Source of the DNA: an uncultured Polymorphobacter sp.
GTDB taxonomy: Bacteria; Pseudomonadota; Alphaproteobacteria; Sphingomonadales; Sphingomonadaceae
Direction: 5' to 3'
DNA: 6,113 nt
NCBI GenBank assembly: GCA_937871645.1
Contig: CALMPZ010000575.1
Location: 1 to 6,113 of the forward strand
Position numbers and translations under genes: made by a program. This document shows, in pieces, positions 1 to 6,084 of this stretch (position 1 is the first letter of the stretch; each line of letters begins with the position of its first letter). A model generated the notes under the pieces. The model was given only the letters and a program-made list of their open reading frames with translations. It had not been told where the DNA came from and did not search any database.

Positions 1-24
1 TCCGCGTCAGCTTTGGAATCCCGC

Positions 25-53
25 TTGATTTAGCATGATAGGCATCATACAGA
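25..53 (+). promoter_or_regulatory. Possible promoter with internal inverted repeat ahead of the three-gene operon
   Basis: A TTGATT hexamer at 25-30 resembles a sigma-70-type -35 element. About 17 bases downstream, TACAGA at 48-53 is only a weak match to a -10 element. Between them lies the inverted repeat ATGAT-aggc-ATCAT at 35-48, which could be an operator because it would sit under the polymerase. The window starts only 83 bases before the first gene, so genes further upstream could belong to the same transcript and make this promoter unnecessary. The assignment rests on pattern only. Confidence 0.22.
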
Positions 54-83
54 ATTGCCAATCTGACAGCGAGGAGACGAGTC

Positions 84-665
84 GTGGCAGCTGTGCAATT
101 CCATTTCGACTATCGTAGTCCCTATTCGTATCTGGCGATGACGCAGACCGGCGACATCGACCTGACGCTGCACCCTTTCGACGTCATCGACGTGATGAAG
201 CGGGTGGGCAACACGCCGACCACCATCACCTGCAAGGTCAAGGGCGCCTACGCCTCGGTTGACCTTGGCCGCTGGGCGCGTCGCTACGGCGTGCCGATGA
301 GCCCCAATCCGAAAATGCGCGAGATCGACGGCCGGCGGTTGCTGCGCGCGACGCTGGCCATCCCCGACGGTCCCGAGCGCCGCAAGGCCGCGACGGCGCT
401 GTTCAGCGCGATGTGGGGCGAACCCGCGCCGCTGGGCTCGCCGGCGGAAATCGCCGCACTGCTGACCTCTGCGGGCGTCGCCGGCGCTGCGGCGCTGACG
501 GATCTGATGGACGGCGCGGCGCTCGAAGCACTTCTCGATGCCGCCGACGCCGCCGCTGCCGACCGCGGCGTGTTCGGCTCGCCGACATTCTTTGTGGGGA
601 CCGAGATGTTTTTTGGCAATGACCGGCTCGAGTTCATGCGCGACGCGATGGGAGCGGCAGCATGA
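84..665 (+). CDS. 2-hydroxychromene-2-carboxylate isomerase-like protein (DsbA-like / kappa-class GST fold), 193 aa
   Basis: This is probably a cytoplasmic glutathione-dependent isomerase or transferase of the thioredoxin-fold family that includes NahD, which isomerises 2-hydroxychromene-2-carboxylate to trans-o-hydroxybenzylidenepyruvate in naphthalene catabolism. The N-terminus reads FHFDYRSPYSYLA (residues 6-18). Ser12 of the SPYSY motif occupies the position of the NahD active-site serine, where DsbA would have its CxxC. The middle has the family's GN-x-P (42-45) and D-x-x-R-W-A-R-R (60-67) patterns. The C-terminal part has GVFGSPTFFVG (162-172), with Pro167 as the conserved cis-proline. 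The length is close to the usual ~200 residues and there is no signal peptide. Translation starts at GTG 84, with GAGGAG at 71-76 seven bases upstream. Its stop overlaps the next start (ATGA), so the two are translationally coupled. The family is heterogeneous: no naphthalene-pathway neighbour is visible, so the true substrate is unknown. Confidence 0.85.
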   Translation: MAAVQFHFDYRSPYSYLAMTQTGDIDLTLHPFDVIDVMKRVGNTPTTITCKVKGAYASVDLGRWARRYGVPMSPNPKMREIDGRRLLRATLAIPDGPERRKAATALFSAMWGEPAPLGSPAEIAALLTSAGVAGAAALTDLMDGAALEALLDAADAAAADRGVFGSPTFFVGTEMFFGNDRLEFMRDAMGAAA

Positions 666-1360
666 AGCCGCTCGCTGTCGTCACCGGGGTCGGCCCCGGC
701 ACGGGTAGCTCGCTGGTCCGCCGCTTCGTTGCCGGCGGCTATCAGGTTGCGATGATCGCGCGCGATGTGGCGCGCCTTGATGGACTGGCCGCCGAACTGC
801 CCGAAGCGTTCGCGGTGCCCTGTGATGTGACTGACACCGCGGCGCTGCATGCAGCGCTCGACGCCATCAAGCAGCGCGCCGGCGCGCCCGAAGTCGTCGT
901 GCACAATGCCGTCGGCGGCGCTTTTGCCGACTTCATGGAGGTGGCGCCGAAAACGCTGCAGCTCAATTTCGACGTCAATGTCATGGCGCTGCTCCATCTG
1001 GCGCGCTGGGCCGCGCCGCTGATGGTCGAACGCGGCAACGGCGCGATCATCGTTACTGGCAACACCTCGGCGCAGCGCGGACGCGCCAAGTTCGCCGGTT
1101 TCGCGCCGACCAAGGCCGCGCAGCGCATCCTGGCCGAATCGATCGCGCGCGACCTTGGCCCCAAGGGGGTGCATGTCGCCTATCTGATCATCGACGCCGT
1201 CATCGATGTGCCGTGGGCGCGGGCGCTCTACAGCACCGCCGAAGACGACTTCTTCATCAAGCCGTCCGCGATCGCCGACGAAGTCTATCATCTGGCGCAT
1301 CAGGACCGCTCGGCGTGGTCGTTCCTCGCCGAAGTGCGGCCGTACCGGGAAAACTGGTAG
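662..1360 (+). CDS. SDR-family NAD(P)-dependent oxidoreductase-like protein with atypical active site, 232 aa
   Basis: This is a Rossmann-fold protein of the classical short-chain dehydrogenase/reductase type. Near the N-terminus is TGVGPGTG (residues 8-15), the TGxxxGxG dinucleotide motif. Arg34 after beta-strand 2 (MIARD) suggests NADP(H) rather than NAD(H). HNAVGG (81-86) replaces the canonical NNAG, and Asn106 (DVNVMA) matches the structural Asn of helix 4. At the catalytic YxxxK position the protein has FAPTK: Phe147 in place of Tyr, with Lys151 kept. The usual Ser position, about 13 residues before, falls at Asn134/Thr135 in GNTS. Standard SDR proton relay is therefore unlikely. The C-terminus (SAWSFLAEVRPYRENW) resembles, from memory, a recurring bacterial SDR subfamily that also has Phe at this site, which would make this a lineage trait rather than decay. 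The start at ATG 662 overlaps the previous stop by 4 bases and has GGGAG at 650-654. There is no signal peptide; the protein is likely cytoplasmic. The substrate is unknown. Confidence 0.85.
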   Translation: MKPLAVVTGVGPGTGSSLVRRFVAGGYQVAMIARDVARLDGLAAELPEAFAVPCDVTDTAALHAALDAIKQRAGAPEVVVHNAVGGAFADFMEVAPKTLQLNFDVNVMALLHLARWAAPLMVERGNGAIIVTGNTSAQRGRAKFAGFAPTKAAQRILAESIARDLGPKGVHVAYLIIDAVIDVPWARALYSTAEDDFFIKPSAIADEVYHLAHQDRSAWSFLAEVRPYRENW

Positions 1361-1382
1361 CCCGCTGTAACGCCGCCCGAGC

Positions 1383-1387
1383 AGGAG
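1383..1387 (+). promoter_or_regulatory. Ribosome binding site AGGAG fixing the start of the molybdoenzyme
   Basis: AGGAG lies 8 bases before ATG 1396. The reading frame stays open upstream to a GTG at 1213 inside the SDR gene. This site, the family-like N-terminus that begins at 1396, and the 35-base gap after the SDR stop all favour 1396 as the true start. An ATG at 1389 is out of frame. Confidence 0.7.
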
Positions 1388-1395
1388 AATGGACG

Positions 1396-3711
1396 ATGTC
1401 TGAAACCGTGATCCGCAAGTCGGCGTGCATCCTGTGCTATGTGAACTGCGGCATCGAAGTCGAGATCGAAGACGGCGTCATGAAGCGCGTCCGCGGCGAC
1501 AAGGACAACCCCAAGTCTCTCGGCTACATCTGCCAGAAGGCCGGACGGCTGCCGTTCTATGCCAATGACCGCGCGCTGCGGCTGACCAGTCCGCTGCGCC
1601 GCACCAAGGACGGCGATTTCGAGAAGATCAGCTGGGACGTGGCAATTGCCGAGATCGCGGCCAAACTGCATGACGTGCGGGCCATCGGTGGCGCACAGGC
1701 CTTCGGCTATTACGGCGGCGGCGGCCAGGGCAGCGTCATGGGCGGCGTCTTCGGCCAGGCACTACGCGGCGTGATGGGCAGCGGCCCCTATTTCAGTGCC
1801 GTCTCGCAGGAAAAGACCGGTGATTTCTGGGTCAACGGGCACATGTTCGGGGCGCACAACATCCACACCGCCGAAGATGTCCATGGTGCCGAACTGACGA
1901 TCGTGCTCGGCTGCAACCCGTGGATGGCCAATGGCTTTGTGCGGGCGCGCGACGCCATGTCGGCCATCGGCAAGGACCCGAACCGCAAGATGATCGTCAT
2001 CGATCCGCGGCGCACCGAAGTCGCCGATCTTGCCGATCTGCACCTTGCCTTGCGGCCCGGCACCGATGCGTTCTTGCTCGGCGCCTTGCTCGCCATGATC
2101 GTAGCGCGCGGCGGACAGGATGATGAATTTCTCGCCACCCGCACGACCGGTTGGGACGACGTGCGCGCCGAACTTGCGAAAGTGCCCGTCGATGCCTGGC
2201 TCGCGGCCGCCGACATCAGCCGTGAACAGGCCGAGCAGGCGGTCCACATGATCATCGACGCGGCTTCGATGACGGTGCGCGCCGATGTGGGTGTGCAACA
2301 GTCGCGCAATTCGACGCTCAACGCCTATCTCGAAAAGCTGCTGTTCCTCGTCACCGGCAATTTCCTCAAGCCCGGCTGCAACGGCCTCCACACCTGGCTG
2401 GCGCCGATGTGGGGTCATTCGCGCCCCGGCTCGGCCGACCTTGCGACCGGTCAGGCGCGCATCGCCGGGCTGTCGCCGCCCAATGACCTGCCCAAGACGA
2501 TCCTGACCGATCATCCCGAACGCGTCCGCGCCATGTTCGTCGATTCGGGCAACCCCGCCAACACGGTGACCGATACCACCGCCGTCGAGAAGGCGCTCTC
2601 CAGCCTCGATCTGCTCGTCGTCGTTGAAGTCGCCATGACCGAAACGGCGCGGCTGGCCGACTATGTCCTGCCGGCTTGCAACCAGTTCGAACGCTGGGAA
2701 AACACGCTGTTCAACTTCGAATACCCGCACAATGTCTTCCAGTTGCGCGAGCCGTTGTTCGACCCGCTGCCCGGCACGCTGCCCGAGCCCGAAATCTATG
2801 CCCGGCTGATCCGCGCCATGGGGTTCATGCCTGCCGACGCGCAGCTCAATCACCTGCGCGAATTGGCCGTGTCGGACCGCGCGGCGTTTTCCGCAGCCTT
2901 TGCCGATCTGTTGAAGGAAGCGCCGCATCACCGCTACATCGCGCCCGTCATCCTTTACGAAACGCTGGGCCGGGCGCTGCCGCCGGGGGCCGCAGCGACG
3001 GCGGTGTGGTGGCCGGCAGCCCACCAATGCGCCCGGGTAAACCGCGACGCGGTGATCGGCGCCGGCTTTCAAGGCGAGGGCCCGGCCCTGGGCGAGGCGC
3101 TGTTCGAAGCGATGGTCAGCCGGCGTTCCGGCGTGATCTTCACCGATGAAAAACACGAAGACCTGTGGCGTCTGGTCGGCCATGCCGACGGCAAGGTGCA
3201 CCTCGCCATTCCCGAAATGTTTGATTGGCTGGCACGGCTGAACGTCGCCGATGTCGAACCCGATCCGGCGTATCCGATCATGCTGATCGCCGGGCAGCGC
3301 CGCCACTACAACGCCAACCAAGCCATCCGCGACCCGCGCTGGCGCAAGAACGACCCGGCGGGCGCGCTGCACATGCACCCCGATGATTTGGCAGCCGCGA
3401 ACGGCGTCGCCGGCGGCTGGATGGCCGTCGTCACGCCGGCCGGGCGGCTGGTCGTCAGGGTCGACGCCGATCCGCGCCTACGCCGCGGCCAGGCTTCACT
3501 GCCGCACGGCTACGGCCAGATCTACGATACGCCGCAAGGCAAGGTCACCATCGGCCCGCGCCTCAACATGATCACCATGACCGAAGATTGCGACCCGATC
3601 GCGCGTACACCGCATCACAAGAATGTCGCGATCCGCGTCGAGCTGCCGACCCTCGCGGAAATCAGCTTCCACGAAGAACAGGAAGTCTGGGCCAAGCAGG
3701 TCACCGGCTAA
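1396..3711 (+). CDS. Molybdopterin (bis-MGD) oxidoreductase with N-terminal [4Fe-4S] domain, COG0243-like, 771 aa
   Basis: This is a catalytic molybdoenzyme of the DMSO reductase superfamily (formate dehydrogenase / nitrate reductase / acetylene hydratase type). Numbering from ATG 1396, the 4Fe-4S motif is C11-x2-C14-x3-C18-x27-C46, followed by Lys48 (CQKAG), the position of the lysine that links cluster and pterin in Fdh and Nap. MGD-binding elements follow: LGCNPWMAN (171-179), VIDPRRTEVADLADLHLALR (201-220, then PGTD), and DSGNPANT (383-390). TETARLADYVLPACNQFERWE (415-435) matches the conserved TEta..ADvvLP..xxxE element. The C-terminal molydop-binding domain (about 625-750) includes AGQRRHYNANQ, HPDDLAAANG and PHGYG. 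Where Fdh/Nap carry Sec/Cys, this protein reads SAVSQEKTG; Ser137 is the best candidate Mo ligand, from hand alignment only. There is no twin-arginine signal, so it should be cytoplasmic. No FeS, NAD-binding or membrane partner subunit is encoded here. It lies 35 bases after the SDR gene, probably in the same operon. The superfamily is secure; the substrate is not. Confidence 0.9.
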   Translation: MSETVIRKSACILCYVNCGIEVEIEDGVMKRVRGDKDNPKSLGYICQKAGRLPFYANDRALRLTSPLRRTKDGDFEKISWDVAIAEIAAKLHDVRAIGGAQAFGYYGGGGQGSVMGGVFGQALRGVMGSGPYFSAVSQEKTGDFWVNGHMFGAHNIHTAEDVHGAELTIVLGCNPWMANGFVRARDAMSAIGKDPNRKMIVIDPRRTEVADLADLHLALRPGTDAFLLGALLAMIVARGGQDDEFLATRTTGWDDVRAELAKVPVDAWLAAADISREQAEQAVHMIIDAASMTVRADVGVQQSRNSTLNAYLEKLLFLVTGNFLKPGCNGLHTWLAPMWGHSRPGSADLATGQARIAGLSPPNDLPKTILTDHPERVRAMFVDSGNPANTVTDTTAVEKALSSLDLLVVVEVAMTETARLADYVLPACNQFERWENTLFNFEYPHNVFQLREPLFDPLPGTLPEPEIYARLIRAMGFMPADAQLNHLRELAVSDRAAFSAAFADLLKEAPHHRYIAPVILYETLGRALPPGAAATAVWWPAAHQCARVNRDAVIGAGFQGEGPALGEALFEAMVSRRSGVIFTDEKHEDLWRLVGHADGKVHLAIPEMFDWLARLNVADVEPDPAYPIMLIAGQRRHYNANQAIRDPRWRKNDPAGALHMHPDDLAAANGVAGGWMAVVTPAGRLVVRVDADPRLRRGQASLPHGYGQIYDTPQGKVTIGPRLNMITMTEDCDPIARTPHHKNVAIRVELPTLAEISFHEEQEVWAKQVTG

Positions 3712-4128
3712 TCTTGACCTGCGCCTGACTTTACAACGTTCTGGCGACGCTGGTGCGGCGGCAATGAGTGCCAACAGAGCTTTTGCAGCGTCTCCCGGAT
3801 CGACGCGATAAATCGGGCTGCGGTACTTCGTTGTCGCCCTCGATAGCCGCATATGGCAAACCGCTGTGAACCGGCTTCCAGATTTGGCCCTGCCCGCAAG
3901 TGAACATCAACGCTTTGATTGGCAATTGCAATTTGAGATTCTGATAGGGTCAAGATTGGCGCCGATAGCGATCCCGCCCAGAGCGATATTTATGCAATTA
4001 AATCAATGCGATATCGTCGATTTGAACGGGGTCACGCGTTCGTGCCGATGCAGACACCAAAGTTTGAGGCATTTAACCGCGTACGGCGAAACCAGCGACA
4101 TTAAATAAGTATAGCCTCGACAAGATCA

Positions 4129-4209
4129 GAATTCCTACCCAAAGCGACCCAAAGAGGACCTATCCTGATTGCCTGCCGAAAGGCCATTTGGCCAGATGGG
4201 TTGGAATTC
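4129..4209. repeat. 81-bp inverted-repeat structure (MITE-like or hairpin)
   Basis: GAATTCCTACCCA at 4129-4141 is the reverse complement of TGGGTTGGAATTC at 4197-4209 with one mismatch (12 of 13). Inside it are a tandem 10-base repeat, TACCCAAAGC then GACCCAAAGA (4136-4155), and a short hairpin, GGCC-attt-GGCC (4182-4193). The arms could act as terminal inverted repeats of a very small non-autonomous element, or as a long stem in RNA. No flanking target-site duplication is obvious, so the mobile-element reading is weak. Confidence 0.4.
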
Positions 4210-4330
4210 CCTTGTGGAAGCAATGGTGCCCCACACGTGACAAAACTGGGCACTGTAATCATTGGGAAATTTCCGTCCCCACCCCTTCGCTTCACCGGGG
4301 TTCAGTAGTCTAGGCCGGTAGCGAATGGCC

Positions 4331-4401
4331 AAAGCTGCCGGGCAGCAATGCGCCCCGTTCCTGCCATTCCCGGTCCATGCAGCCAGCCCCGAAAGCTGCC
4401 G
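4331..4401. repeat. Short direct repeat AAAGCTGCCG, two copies, first within a 13-bp palindrome
   Basis: AAAGCTGCCG occurs at 4331-4340 and again at 4392-4401, 61 bases apart. The first copy runs into GCTGCC-g-GGCAGC (4334-4346), a perfect palindrome around one central base. The stretch between copies is rich in CCCG/CATTCC words. Its general look recalls degenerate intergenic repeats common in sphingomonad genomes, but that is an impression from memory and not a match I can demonstrate. Confidence 0.3.
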
Positions 4402-4549
4402 CCCGAAACAACGCGAGCGCGCTTGCATCTGGGTCGTCGATTTCCAACTTCCTGGGTTGACCTACCTAGCTGGCTCACGCGGGGCGGATGTCAGCACCAT
4501 ATCTGTTGCGCTTCCCATTCCAGATCGACGCGCATAGAATATTATTCAA

Positions 4550-4580
4550 TTGACCAATATTGGACGAATGATACTAAATT
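4550..4580 (+). promoter_or_regulatory. Possible promoter/operator for the amine oxidase gene
   Basis: TTGACC at 4550-4555 is a good -35 match. It is followed by AT-rich sequence with several poor -10 candidates: GATACT at 4570-4575 (14-base spacer), TACTAA at 4572-4577 (16) and TAAATT at 4575-4580 (19). A perfect 10-bp palindrome, CCAATATTGG (4554-4563), overlaps the -35 edge, and CAATTG lies at 4547-4552, so a regulator could bind here. A transcript from this point would carry a leader of roughly 130 bases before the start codon. Spacing is not ideal for any single combination. Confidence 0.28.
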
Positions 4581-4713
4581 ATGGATCTAGGCGCGCTAAC
4601 AGGTGGCGGTGGAATTTCGCCAATTGTACGCGACCAAGAGGCGTCGAGGACGTGTTCATTGACGGGCGGTTGGGCGCGCCGGTGTTCGCATTGGCCATAG
4701 AAGGAAGATCAGC

Positions 4714-6075
4714 ATGACCGTCGAAGTGAATTGCGATGTCGTGATCGTTGGCGCCGGCATGTCGGGGTTGACTGCCGCGCGCGTGCTTGTCGACGCAGGC
4801 AAGTCGGTCATCGTCCTTGAAGCGCGGGACCGTGTCGGCGGGCGAACATTGTCGAAGGCGCTGTCGAACGGGTTTGTTGTCGACATGGGCGGTCAATGGG
4901 TAGGCCCCACCCAGCATCGTGTCGTGAAGCTGATCCGCGAGCTGGGATTGCGGACATTCAAGACCTACAATAGCGGCGCCTCGCTGGCGCTGATCGATGG
5001 CGCGGTGCAACGCTATGACGGCATTTTGCCGGGCCTTGATGAAGCGAGCGGGCTCGACCTTGCGCAGGCGGTCGAGAAGCTGGAGGCCTTGGCGGCTTCG
5101 ATCCCGCTCGAGGCGCCCTGGACCCATCCTGACGCTGCTGAACTCGATCGCATGACGTATGCGGCATGGATCGATGCAACAGCTGCCACCGCTGGCGGCC
5201 GATGGGCGCTCAAGTTCATGGCGCCGAGCGTATTTTCGGTCGATGCGTCTGAACTTTCCATCCTGCATGTAGCCTTTTATTTCGGCAGTTGCGGCGGCGT
5301 GGATATCCTGACGTCAACCGAAGGCGGCGGGCAGGACAGCCGCTTTGTCGACGGCATGCAGAGCCTGGCGACGGGCCTCGCCGCCAGCCTCCGGGATTGC
5401 GTGAAACTGGAACAGGTCGTCGATCGGATCATGCAGGATGAAGCCGGGGTGACCGTCCGCGCCACCTCGGTCGAGGTTCGGGCAGCGCATGTCATCGTGG
5501 CACTGCCGCCGACGCTGGCGGGACGTCTGCGCTACGAGCCGCCGATGCCGCCGCTGCGCGATTCGCTGACGCAGCGCATGCCGATGGGGACGGCGATCAA
5601 GATGATGTTTCGCTACGATACGCCGTTCTGGCGATCGGAAGGCCTGTCCGGCATGGCCCTGACCGACAAGGACGTGCCGCAACTCGTCTATGACAATTCG
5701 CCGGACGATGGGTCGTGCGGCGTATTGCTCGGCTTCACCGAAGGCATCCCGGCGCGCGACTGGATGCAGAGGAGCCCCACCGAACGGCAGGCCGCTGGCA
5801 CGGAAACACTTGTTCAGGCGTTCGGCCCGAAGGCCGGCGAAGTCCGCGAGTTTGTCGAGCATTCCTGGGTCAGCGAGGCGTTTTCGCGCGGGTGCTACGC
5901 CGGCACGATGCCCCCTGGCGCGTGGCGGTCCTTCGGCCCGGCGCTCAGGGCAAACGTCGGCCGGATCCACTGGGCGGGAACCGAAACGGCCACCGTGTGG
6001 AATGGCTATGTCGAAGGCGCGATGCAGGCCGGCGAACGCGCCGCCGAAGAGGTAATCCGCGCTGTCGGCGGCTAG
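4714..6075 (+). CDS. Flavin monoamine oxidase family protein (MAO-like FAD amine oxidase), 453 aa
   Basis: This is an FAD-dependent oxidase that probably oxidises an amine to an imine/aldehyde with release of H2O2. The N-terminal FAD domain shows VVIVGAGMSGL (9-19), Glu36 for the ribose, RVGGRT (40-45) and DMGGQWVGPTQ (57-67). Lys296 in MGTAIKMMFRYDTPFW aligns with the MAO-B lysine that hydrogen-bonds flavin N5 through water. The C-terminal part reads GCYAGTMPPGAW (393-404), then WAGTETATVWNGYVEGAMQA (420-439). Cys394 corresponds to MAO-B Cys397, the covalent FAD attachment site. Tyr395 and Tyr432 correspond to the aromatic cage Tyr398 and Tyr435, with the same 38-residue spacing from Cys to the second Tyr. 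The protein ends just after this domain, lacking the C-terminal membrane helix of mitochondrial MAO, so it should be soluble. It has no Tat or Sec signal. Its length is like that of bacterial putrescine/tyramine oxidases. The start at ATG 4714 has AAGGAAG at 4701-4707. The specific amine is not predictable. Confidence 0.9.
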   Translation: MTVEVNCDVVIVGAGMSGLTAARVLVDAGKSVIVLEARDRVGGRTLSKALSNGFVVDMGGQWVGPTQHRVVKLIRELGLRTFKTYNSGASLALIDGAVQRYDGILPGLDEASGLDLAQAVEKLEALAASIPLEAPWTHPDAAELDRMTYAAWIDATAATAGGRWALKFMAPSVFSVDASELSILHVAFYFGSCGGVDILTSTEGGGQDSRFVDGMQSLATGLAASLRDCVKLEQVVDRIMQDEAGVTVRATSVEVRAAHVIVALPPTLAGRLRYEPPMPPLRDSLTQRMPMGTAIKMMFRYDTPFWRSEGLSGMALTDKDVPQLVYDNSPDDGSCGVLLGFTEGIPARDWMQRSPTERQAAGTETLVQAFGPKAGEVREFVEHSWVSEAFSRGCYAGTMPPGAWRSFGPALRANVGRIHWAGTETATVWNGYVEGAMQAGERAAEEVIRAVGG

Positions 6076-6084
6076 CAGTTGGCG

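Larger units (their letters stand above)
3712..4713. other. About 1 kb intergenic region without a convincing gene
   Basis: No reading frame here combines a ribosome binding site, a recognisable protein and the strong GC-ending codon bias of the flanking genes. The base composition is visibly less GC-rich around 3900-4110 and 4535-4585. I see no tRNA, no CRISPR repeats and no convincing GC hairpin followed by T residues after the molybdoenzyme stop. The region does contain an inverted-repeat structure (4129-4209), a pair of AAAGCTGCCG direct repeats (4331-4340 and 4392-4401) and a promoter-like AT-rich patch just before the amine oxidase. It may be a decayed gene or mobile-element scar, or a structured non-coding spacer. 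Confidence 0.7.

Noticed and set aside
284..1300. 338-codon minus-strand open frame across genes 1 and 2
   Set aside because: Antisense shadow of two well-supported genes; composition rich in Arg/Ala/Gly with no family features.
1213..1395. Upstream extension of the molybdoenzyme frame to GTG 1213
   Set aside because: It lies inside the SDR gene in another frame, encodes an Arg-rich shadow sequence, and lacks a good ribosome binding site. ATG 1396 has AGGAG at the right distance and a family-like N-terminus.
1762..3378. 538-codon open frame on the minus strand
   Set aside because: It is antisense to the molybdoenzyme gene, whose motifs are unmistakable. Long antisense frames are common in GC-rich DNA, and its product shows no recognisable domain.
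3788..3806. GCGTC...GACGC hairpin after the operon, considered as a terminator
   Set aside because: A 5-base stem with a 9-base loop and no following T run; too weak for an intrinsic terminator.
3866..4108. 80-codon plus-strand open frame in the spacer
   Set aside because: No ribosome binding site, no recognisable motifs and codon use unlike its neighbours. Kept only as part of a possible decayed remnant.
4135..4428. 97-codon minus-strand open frame in the spacer
   Set aside because: It runs through the inverted-repeat region and has no recognisable family or convincing start signal.
4581..4700. 39-codon open frame ending 13 bases before the amine oxidase start, considered as a leader peptide
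   Set aside because: There is no ribosome binding site before its ATG, only AT-rich sequence, and the peptide has no attenuator-like run of one amino acid.
4579..5268. 229-codon minus-strand open frame covering the amine oxidase start
   Set aside because: Antisense to the FAD-binding region of the oxidase; no recognisable motifs.
5314..5970. 218-codon minus-strand open frame
   Set aside because: Antisense to the amine oxidase, with no recognisable domain; a GC-bias artefact.
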